64,000 bases of DNA from Phaseolus vulgaris (lineage: Eukaryota > Streptophyta > Magnoliopsida > Fabales > Fabaceae), in the NCBI RefSeq assembly GCF_000499845.2, contig NC_023750.2, positions 12,775,285-12,839,284 on the forward strand. The letters are read 5' to 3'. The position numbers were made by a program, and so were the translations under genes. Shown here piece by piece: positions 56,057-64,000 of this stretch (positions within the stretch are counted from its first letter, which is position 1; each line of letters starts with the position of its first letter). The notes beneath the pieces are model-generated. The model saw only the letters and a list, made by a program, of their open reading frames with translations. It did not search any database and was not told the origin of the DNA.

Positions 56057-57990
56057 ACACCTAAATTTTTTTGAAATTCATTAGCCAAGATGGCCAAAAA
56101 TAATTCATGGTACACATAATCAATTGTTACAAGAGATTTGATGAACTCAAAAACAACACTGAATAAGCAACTGACACAATTAACAATCTAAAACAGTTAC
56201 CACATCAAACACTTGTTATGCAGTTGCTATTATATCATCTTCTTCCACTTCAAGAACATTAGATGCAACCTTAGAAGAACTTTCATCTTCCACTTTTTGA
56301 TAATTATAATCTTTTCCGCATACATTTGAACAATGATAATGAAAAAATGAATTTACCCTTAGAAAATCCATGCTTCCAAAAGTAATACAATAACAATAGG
56401 ATTGGTTAAAATAATGAAATTACCCTCAGAAAATTCATGCTTCCAACTAGAAGTACAAATAATTGCTTCCACATTTTCAGGAAAAAGAGAATTCCTATAC
56501 TTGTTAAGAATTCGAGAACCAATGCTAAATACAAATTCTAATGCAACTGTGGCCATTAAAGCAAGATCCAAAAAAACGTTGAATATTATTTTTCCACCAC
56601 TCTAACACATCCATATGATCCAAAAAATCAAAATCCAAAGTTAGCTCATTCAAATAAGTGTAAAGGTGTGCTCTTCCACTTTGATTGGCTACTTGAAGCT
56701 TGTGCATTCAAGTTAGTAACATGGGGCAAGTACAACAAAAACTGATAAATTAACTGAAGTACATTCAAGTAAACAAATCACATAAAAAAGACTTGGTTTA
56801 GAAGTAGATGAGGATGAAGATTGTCCTTGCTTAAGCTTTAGAGTATTTAATGATGTTGTCAAACATTTGCTAGAATATTCGGCAAAAAGTTTGAATAATT
56901 TTTGCTTGATATTTTCCAATTTCAACTCCCAAGTTAGTGAATCAATTTTTTCAAAGCAAAAAATCAATGTTTCCAACTTCATCCTTGGGTCTAAAATTGC
57001 ACCAAATGCAAGTACAACACTATATTCATCCCATTATTTTTCAAATTTGACTATCATCAATTCAACCATATTCTTAATTAGTCCATCTTCATCTTTCACA
57101 TTTTCCATCAACAAGCATTGAATTTTCCAAACTTGTAAAAAATACAAGTTGGAAGTTGGATAACTTGTAGTAGAAATCAAGGTAATGATATCATAAAAGG
57201 GTAACAAGAACTTACAAATTTTTTCTGCTTTCTCCCAATCTTCCTCTAAAGGTCAATATTTATAAGATTCATCAACCAAGTGCAAGCTTCCAAAAACACG
57301 TTGATGTTTAAGAGCACTTTTAAGCATCAAGTAAGTTGAGTTCCACCTTATAGGGACATCAAGACACAACCCATATGATGCATCAATATCACTAAACTTT
57401 TCAAGGCATTGTTTGAATTTCACCATTCTACTCTCTGAACTCCTTACATATTTGATGTTATTTATAATTTGGTTCAAAGCCTCACCAAGCACCTTTAATC
57501 CTTCTTGAACAATTAAATTTAATATATGTGCACAACAACGAACATGAAAGAATTTACCACCACATATCAAACAATTTTGTAAAAGAATTTGGCTTCTTAA
57601 AGTATTTTGGAGAACATCATTAGTGAAAGCATTATCCAAAGTGATAGAAAATATTTTTTTCTCTAATCCCCAATCTTGTAAAAATTCATAAATTTTCTTA
57701 AACAACTCAAAACCTGTATGAAGGGGAGGCATATGACAAAAGTTGAGTACCTTGCTATTTAACTTCCAATTTAGGTCAACAAAATTGGCAGTTAATGATA
57801 TGAAACCCTTAGTATTAATAGATGTTCATAAATTAGAAGTTAAACATATCCTACTACAAATAGAACAAGCAATTCCTTAAGCATTCTCTTTTCTTTGATA
57901 TACATTCTCCCGATATAAGTCTTAACAGTGTTTCTAGAAATCATAATTGCATCAGAACACAAGTAGTTTATCCAAGTCGATATATATAAA
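56057..57990 (-). pseudogene. hAT transposase, degenerate
   Basis: Minus-strand remnant with many frame breaks. From the 5' side: SRNTVKTYIGRMYIKEKRML (about 57930-57870), then the RNase H-like core NTKGFISLTANFVDLNWKLN, ITLDNAFTNDVL, FHVRCCAHILNLIVQEGLKV and LDVPIRWNSTYLMLKSALKH (57732-57253 open). A helical region follows (GAILDPRMKLETLIFCFEKI, about 57000), then the C-terminal dimerization region [16 protein letters not shown] and [20 protein letters not shown] (56650-56450) ending [16 protein letters not shown]. The N-terminal BED finger was not found. Family members cut and paste with 8-bp duplications; this copy is dead. 56057-56350 has no clear coding match. Confidence 0.85.
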
Positions 57991-58355
57991 TTTTCTTCTT
58001 TATCTTAGTTAGACATTTTTATAATATAGTTAATATAATTTCTTATATGAAATTGAATTTTAATGGATTAAATTAATTTCAACTAATTAATATGATAATT
58101 TTAGAATACTTCTAATTTAATTCAAATATATATATATATATATATATATAGTTTATAAATATGATTAAAGATAATTTCAATTTTATTTTAAAAATTTAAA
58201 TAAACTTAAATATCGTTAATAAAATGTAAAATTATATATTTTACTTATATTTTGAAGTTGGAAGAACCAAAAGCAAAAAGAAAAATATTATGCTACGTCT
58301 TTGGAGTTGCTTTTGTGCAATTCTGACAATGATTTTTTCTACAAGTTTTTTTCAC
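57991..58355. other. AT-rich spacer with (TA)n
   Basis: No gene. Very AT-rich, with a TA dinucleotide run of about 25 bp at 58126-58150. Ends at the E10 LTR. Confidence 0.6.
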
Positions 58356-59220
58356 TGTTCCTGCCAGTTGACTCGCTTAGCCGGTTGACTCTAAGACAGT
58401 CTTTGGCCCTTCTATCTCCGCCTGAGAATTGTACTTCGAAATCTCTCACATACAAAGACAAGGGGTGCCTTGACAGGCGTTTGCACTCTGACACTCAAGT
58501 CGGTATAAGGGCAAAGAAACACGAAGTGTATCAAGTAGTTTCAGTCTTAGAAACTGGGTACCTTGCTAGGGTTCTTGGCATCCTTTATATAGGTTGAAAC
58601 TAGGGTTTACCTTTGTGTTGTTACCCTTGTCTATGGTTCCTTGGGGAACGTCCTTGCGCCGCTATTTACATAATCTTAGCGTATCTGACACATAGGACTT
58701 CCCTTAACTGGAGTGCAACAAATAACAAGGTGGCCGCCTGAGTACCAACTTGTGCACCTAATCTCTGGCGCCATTTGTTTCTACGGGTGCCCTCAGTATC
58801 CACGTGTCATGCATGCAGCTTCCCTTGGAAACCCTAACCCTAATGGTTCTTACCGCCTCCAAGGATTATTCTCACGTGCCGCGCTTATATGCGATATACA
58901 CACCACATGCATGGATCCCTCGTGACTTAGGCTTCCCTCATATCTGATATTTTAACTGATGATTTAGGATAATTCAGGGACCCACCTCTCAGGGCCCATC
59001 GTAACATTTAGACCGTCGATGTCCAATCTCTCCTCCTGTCGGCGAGGGCCGATGTCGATCTCCAACATCGGGGTCTATGGTACCGATGTCCGAAGACTGA
59101 CCAATCCTCTGATAGGTGCGTCTGGGGCCCACCTTACGAGGCCCCCTTCCACTATCAGGCACCAGTGTGCGATGTCTGAGGTCAGTCACTGGGATCGATG
59201 ACCTAGGACTGGTCGGGACA
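58356..59220 (-). repeat. E10 3' LTR
   Basis: About 865 bp, TGTTCCTGCC to GGTCGGGACA on the plus strand. GCACTCTGACACTCAAGTCG matches a block in the other Tat LTRs. TATA in element sense TATATAAAGG (near 58592-58583). The next bases CAAACGCCCCAGTCT are the complement of the polypurine tract. The outer end is set by analogy. Confidence 0.75.
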
Positions 59221-59785
59221 CAAACGCCCCAGTCTCGAGCTGTAACTTGTTTCAGTGAAGAGACTAAGTGGTCGTGTTGGGCGACCTACATGGCACTGGG
59301 TAACGGTCGTGAACAGTACACCGAAGTGACGTCTCACCATACTTTTTATATCAGCGTACACGTGGCAAGATCAACAGCTGGGACTTGTTAGCGCTCAAAC
59401 TTCTTCGTGCACTGTTCAAACCCTTAAACTCTTACGCTCTCTTCACTGTTTCATCACATTTACTTAAGCAAATATTTCTCTCGAGCATTTCTGTGAAAAC
59501 GCTATCTTTTATCTCTTCTGAAACCTCAAACCTTCGAACCTCAACATTCAAAGGTATGATTTTTCTTCGACGAATGTTCTTGCTTTATGATTTCGCTTTC
59601 CATAACATGCTATAACTGCTTGGGACTGTTTATGTTTTCTGCATTTTAGGTTTTTTGCACATTCATTTCCCTGTTGTACACTTCGATTCTCTATTTTTCC
59701 GGCTTTTTCTGGTTTTGTCGAGTCACACCATCTTCTTCCTCTAAAGTTTCATTTTTTCTTCTCTTTTTTAGCTCCCTTATTTAAG
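59221..59785 (+). promoter_or_regulatory. Promoter, 5' UTR and UTR intron of the E10 antisense gene
   Basis: G-box CACGTGGC at 59359-59366 preceded by TTTTTATATC (59343-59352); CACTGTTTCATC (59446-59457) in the 5' UTR as in E3; a GT-AG intron 59554-59771 (CAAAG|GTATGA to TTTTTTAG|CT) ending 14 bases before the ATG. No other gene. Confidence 0.65.
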
Positions 59786-61747
59786 ATGACCCAACAAGAA
59801 CCTCCTCCAGCTCTTCCTTCAGATTCTAGCTCAGTTTCATCTTCATCCCCTGTTCCATCTACAACACCAAACCCTCTTCCTTCCGCCTCCGTCTATAAGT
59901 CCTTATACCACTGGGCACCCACTGCTCTTCTAAAAGAGACCTCCAGCTTTACCTCTCTTGAGAGTATAGCTTCTTATAGGAAGAAGCAAACTTGCCATAA
60001 ATCACGTGTCTTTGGTAAAGACCACGACAAGTTCGTGAGGATGGTGGCTTGCCGGGAAGGAGAGCCGGTGTGTGTTGACAAGTCTTTAGACCCCGAAGGT
60101 CCCTTTTGTTTTATCTAGTCCACTGTTTTTCAAAAACTTGGACTTCGATTACCCCTTACCACCTTCGAGCGAGCACTCCTAACTGAGGTGAACGTTGCTC
60201 CCGCCCAACTGCACCCCAACAGCTGGGCGTTCGTGAGGGCCTTTGCGATCCTCTACCACTGTTTTGGCCATACGCCATCGGTGGACGTGTTTCTCTTCTT
60301 CTTCGAAGCAAAAAGTCCAGTTAAGAAGTTGTGGGTCAGCTTTAACGACGTTGCTAGGAGGGTGCTTCTGACGCTCTTCCAGCAATCGTACAAGGGGTTC
60401 AAGAAGCACTTCTTCAAGGTGCGAATCAATCAGAGGGACCCCACCCTTTTAGATGGGTTTCCTCTCTACTGGGCGGAGAAACCAAACCTCCAGAAGCCCA
60501 GGTGTCTCGAGGACCTTCTTCCTCAGAAGCGAGAAGTATGTAAGCTCCTCTCTGGACTCCATACCCCATTTAGCACATTGGAGTTGCTCAAACTTGAGTT
60601 TAGCCCCAATGCCCTTAAGAAATAAATCGGTACCTTTCTCATTCCTGTCTTAGCTTTGCCAGCATTTTACTTGCTTTATTGTCGACGTGTCCAAACTTGT
60701 TGTCTTCATGCAGACATGGGCTTTAACAAAGACAAGAAGAAGAAGTTGATCGAACTGCTTGCCAAGCGCAGAGCAGCCGCTGCTGGCGTGGGTACTTCAA
60801 CGCCCAGATCTCCTCCAAACTCTGCCACTTCTGCCCCTAACACCACTAAGCCAGCCCCCGTTGATGGGCAGAAAGGGGTGGTGGCGGTGGTTGTTAATTC
60901 CGAGGATGAGGCTACCTGTACCGGCCTTGTCTTCAAGAGGCCAAGGGTGGGCGAAGCCGCGACACCCTCCCATTCTGCATCTGGCGGACTCATCCCTGCC
61001 TTCAGGGATAATCCACCGAGTGTTTCCTCCCCACACGATCTCGTGGTACACGAAGGTGGGGAGGAGACCGCCCCTGAAGACTACCCAATGCCCCCTACTC
61101 CCGAGCTCTCTGTGCTCCTTCAACAAGCCCTCAAGCGCTTCCAAGACAAGGAGATATAGGAGAGCTTGAGCGGCAACCTCCTCCAAGACCGCGTGGCCTA
61201 CAGCCTTGGAGACTTTCTCGTCGCATCCAGCATCGCGCTAAGTAAAGCTCAAGAGACACAAGAACTCCAGGCTAGGATGGTGAAAATGGAGGAGGAACTG
61301 GCCCTCAAGACCAAGGTCTTTTCCAACCGCGAAACTGCCATGTACCAGGAGTTGGCAAGTCTTCGCCAATCCAAGAAGGACGCCAAGAATCTTCTTTTTG
61401 ACAAGACCCAAGAGGTCGTCAATCTGGAGGGGAAGATCTTGCCCATTTGCAACAAGGTGATTAACCTGGAGGAGAAGGTCGAGGGGATGCAGGCCCAAAT
61501 GGCCAAGTTGGAGGAGAGTGCTACCCAGCGCGAGGTCCAACTGGGGCAGGTAGAAGTGGAGCTGGCCGAGAAAGTTGAATTCTTCAAGAAGACAAAAGAG
61601 GAGCTCAACAATGATGTTACTGATGCTTACGGCGAGGGGTTCTAAGATGCCATGGCTCAGTTTGCCTGTGTGCATCCTGAGGTGGATCTTCCCCCCTTTA
61701 GTAAGTCCAAATGCGTTGTTGATGGGCAACTCGTGCTCAGAGAGTAA
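59786..61747 (+). pseudogene. E10 antisense gene: Transposase_28-like domain plus coiled coil (four stops)
   Basis: Frame from ATG 59786 (MTQQEPPPALPSDSSS), never shifted, but with stops at 60116 (TAC to TAG), 60623 (TAT to TAA type), 61157 and 61643. Exon 1: YKSLYHWAPTALLKETSSF, RVFGKDHDKFVRMVACREG, FERALLTEVNVAPAQLHPNS, WAFVRAFAILYHCFGHTPSV, VFLFFFEAKSPVKKLWVSFN, RDPTLLDGFPLYWAEK. An 84-bp phase-1 intron (60630-60713). Exon 2: DMGFNKDKKKKLIELLAKRR, acidic-basic motif (NSEDEATCTGLVFKRPRVG), FRDNPPSVSSPHDLVVHEGG, a coiled coil (QELQARMVKMEEELALKTKV), and a C-terminus CVVDGQLVLRE. The intact frame with only substitutions makes it the best template for the family after E9. Function unknown. Confidence 0.82.
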
Positions 61748-62651
61748 CCGCCCTGTAATTCTGTCTTCTTTGATGAACAATTTGCTCCTTGTATATATAT
61801 ATATATATATATATATCTTTATAATCATTTGTCTTTCCTTTAACTGTTTGTCTTAGCTGCTTTAACTTGCATTTTCCTGCCTTTACTTGCATCGACTTCA
61901 ACTAACAGCGCCTTCAACATAGGTTCGCCCTTTAGGTAGCGCGCTTTCACTTCGTACGTTTTACCTCGCGTGTGCAGATCCCTTATCTGGCTCAACCTTT
62001 GTTCGAGGATAAACTCCTCTTGTTGTTTTTACTCTTCTTCTTACAAAGTAAGGCTTCCTACAGCTCTTGTCCCTACCCCTCTAAGATCGAAGGGAGTATT
62101 TGGCGAATCACACCGTTCTCAACCTTGGCTTACTAACAAAGGGAGAGGTGAGTCCTACCGATCTCGACCCTGCATTACAAAGGTAAGGGTGAACTTAACC
62201 AATGAGCCATGTTGTTCGACCCTAGAGTTTATACACAAGAGGGGGGGCTCCCTAAGGAACTATACTGCCCTCATCTTGGTGTTTCTAACTCGGGTGAACG
62301 GCTCTTACCGACCTCATCCTTGTTGTACAAAGTCAAGGGACAGGTCTGACTGCGACCTTGCTATAAGAAGTCAAGGGGCAGGCCTTTAACATTCGAACCA
62401 TACTGTTCTCAGCCTTGGTAAACTTGCGTAAGAGGGAGGTTCATTATGGAACCATATTATTCCCGATCTTGGCGCATTACTTCAAGGGAGAGGTTCATTG
62501 TTCATTAGCTGGCGAACCATACTATTCTTCGCCTTGGGGAACTTACACAAGAGGGGCTCATTGGGGAACCAAACTACCTCCGCTCTTGGTATATCACTTC
62601 AAGGGAGAGGTTCATTAACTGCACTGCACACACATTTCTTAACTGAATAAT
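61748..62651. repeat. E10 intergenic region with (TA)n and degenerate tandem repeat
   Basis: No gene. A TA run of about 27 bp (61790-61816) is in the 3' UTR of the antisense gene. From about 62090 to 62620, a unit of about 57-60 bp repeats loosely: GAACCATACTGTTCTCAGCC-like starts near 62396, 62452, 62514 and 62569, each followed by AAGGGAGAGGTTCATT-like ends. Confidence 0.65.
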
Positions 62652-62704
62652 TTTATTTGGGTGACCTCGTTAAAAAACCCTTATGAGGGAAAAAGAGCGT
62701 CCCC
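62652..62704 (-). other. Conserved post-pol hairpin (E10 copy)
   Basis: In pol sense GGGGACGCTC, T5, CCCT-CATA-AGGG, T6AA, then GAGGTCACCC and AAATAAA, about 37 bases after the end of integrase similarity. Confidence 0.65.
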
Positions 62705-62740
62705 TTAAAACGTGAACAATGCCAAACATCTTTAACTAGA

Positions 62741-64000
62741 ATAAAACTTAAGATTGGTCGGGTTCCAAGTCCGAGGGATCGTGCCACCTTCTAATGTTTC
62801 GAGCCTGTATGCTCCATTCCCAAGGGCCTTCATTACTCTAAAGGGACCGATCCACTTAGGAGATAGTTGATTTTCTAACTGGTACGGGTGGGCCTTCGCA
62901 TCACCAGGTCGGTGACCTGGAACTGCCGAGGTCTCAGCTTGGAGCTGTATTTGTACTTCACCCTCCTCTTCAAGGCTTCAGCCTTGATTCTTGCTTCCTC
63001 CCTTACTTCATCTAGTAGGTCCAGGTTCACCTTTCTCTCTTCGTTGGACTCCTCGACCACGAAGTTCTGGAAACACGGTGAGTTCACCTAGATTTCTACT
63101 GGAATCATTGCGTCTGAACCGTACACCAAGCTAAAGGGGGTTTTCCTGGTTGTGGACTAGGGAGTAGTGTGGTAAGCCCACACAATTCTAGGAACTTCTT
63201 CGGCCTAAGTCCCCTTGGCTTTGTCTAGCCTTCTCTTCAGACCTCTGAGCAGAACTCGATTGGAAGACTCGACCTGCCCGTTTGTCTGGGGTGTTCATCT
63301 GACACAAACACCTATTTTACTCCCAGCTTTGTACATAACTTGCCCAATTGTTGGCTTGCAAACTGGGTACCATTGTCAGACACCAATCTCTTTGGAATTC
63401 CAAAGCGACATACTATATTTTTTCACACAAAGTGTTGGACCTTATGGGCTATGATTTGCGCCACTGGCTCAGCCTTGATCCACTTTGTGAAATACTCTAT
63501 GGCAACCACGAGGTACTTCATCTACCGTATTGCTAAAGGGAAAGGCCCCAAAATGTCAATCCCCCAAGTATGAAATGGCCATGGGCTGTAGATTGACCTC
63601 AGCTCCTCTGGAGGCGCCTTGTGCCAGTCAGCATGTTGTTGGCACTGTTTGCATCGCTGGGCATACCTCGTGCAATCTTCCCTCATGGTTGGCCAGTAAT
63701 ATTCTTCGCGAATGGCCTTTAACGAGAGGGATCAGCCATCGATGTGGCTACCGCATATTCCCTCGTGCAGTTCTGTCATAATGTGCATGCACTGCTCACT
63801 ACTTACACATACTAGGACAAGGTGGGTGAATCCGTTCCTGAACAACTTTTCGTCGATCAAGGTGTACTTGCTCGAAATTTTCTTGATTTCCTGGCTTCTG
63901 TGGGTTCTAACGGGAGTACTTCATCAGCCAAATAGCGTTGGTAGGGCGTCATCCAAGTTTCTCCTGCTTCAACTTGGTAAACCTGCGACGACATCTCCCC
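62741..64000 (-). pseudogene. E10 integrase region of pol, decayed, incomplete at the window edge
   Basis: From the right edge: VYQVEAGETWMTPYQRYLAD, ELHEGICGSHIDG, REDCTRYAQRCKQCQQHADW, HKAPPEELRSIYSPWPFHTW, GIDILGPFPLAIR (then a stop), MKYLVVAIEYFTKWIKAEPV, VCRFGIPKRLVSDNGTQFAS, and EHPRQTGRSS where a frameshift begins. The C-terminal part (FQNFVVEESNEERKVNLDLL, RRVKYKYSSKLRPRQFQVTD) is in other frames. Several stops and at least three frameshifts. The integrase motifs (CX2C, GID, DNGTQF) are recognisable. RT and gag are outside. Confidence 0.85.

Larger units (their letters stand above)
44077..57990 (-). mobile_element. E8: degenerate hAT element, split by E9
   Basis: The left end TAGGGGTGGCAATG at 44077 followed by repeated CCCCGCAT/GCGGGC blocks (44099-44210) is typical of plant hAT termini. 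A decayed hAT transposase reads toward it on the minus strand (about 57940-56360). E9 lies between. Joined, about 2.2 kb remains. I did not find the opposite terminus or an 8-bp duplication, so the right boundary is approximate. Confidence 0.65.
58356..64000 (-). mobile_element. E10: Tat-clade retrotransposon, 3' half
   Basis: 3' LTR 58356-59220, antisense gene on the plus strand (59786-61747), tandem repeats, post-pol hairpin, and decayed integrase entering from the right edge. The 5' half and other LTR are outside. A third Tat subfamily, diverged from E2/E9 and E5/E6. Confidence 0.85.

Noticed and set aside
57991..58355. Opposite terminus of the hAT element
   Set aside because: I looked for the complement of TAGGGGTGGCAA and an 8-bp duplication and found neither; the end is lost or further away.

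Overview
The window is plant nuclear repeat DNA and almost entirely transposable elements; I see no ordinary host gene, rRNA or tRNA gene. The mix (Ty3/gypsy Tat-clade elements with a second RNase H and an antisense ORF, a SIRE-like Ty1/copia element, a CACTA element and a degenerate hAT element) points to a dicot, probably a phaseoloid legume. The species is an inference from element types only.

Layout. E1, a CACTA element (1-3496, minus), sits inside the antisense ORF of E2, a Tat element (3497-8959, minus, its other end left of the window). E2 in turn sits in E3, a plus-oriented Tat element of which only the antisense gene (9278-10465), the promoter/UTR and the start of the 3' LTR (from 42482) are visible. 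E3 is split by E4, a SIRE-like copia element (10712-42141, minus, target-site duplication CCTTG). E4 is split by E5, a Tat element (13766-38710, plus, ACTTC). E5 is split by E6, a Tat element (17411-28972, minus, GATGA). E6 carries E7, a solo LTR (19817-20791, CCAAG). This is five nested levels, four of them proved by matching 5-bp duplications. On the right, a degenerate hAT element E8 (about 44077-57990) is split by E9, a complete young Tat element (44335-56051, minus, CAAAT, LTRs differing at 4 of 736 sites by eye). E10, another Tat element (58356 to beyond the window, minus), ends the window.

How the genes work together. Each Tat element has LTR, a primer-binding site matching plant tRNA-Lys(CTT), a leader, one gag-protease-RT-RNaseH-second RNaseH-integrase frame, a short hairpin-forming segment just after the pol stop, a family-specific tandem repeat, then a gene on the opposite strand with its own G-box promoter and introns that encodes a Transposase_28-type domain plus a coiled coil. 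The gag-pol frames visible here all carry stops, frameshifts or deletions (E10 shows only its integrase part), so they look non-autonomous. The most interesting signals are the conserved hairpin after pol, the intron-bearing antisense gene with a conserved promoter, and a regulatory module shared by LTR and antisense promoter.
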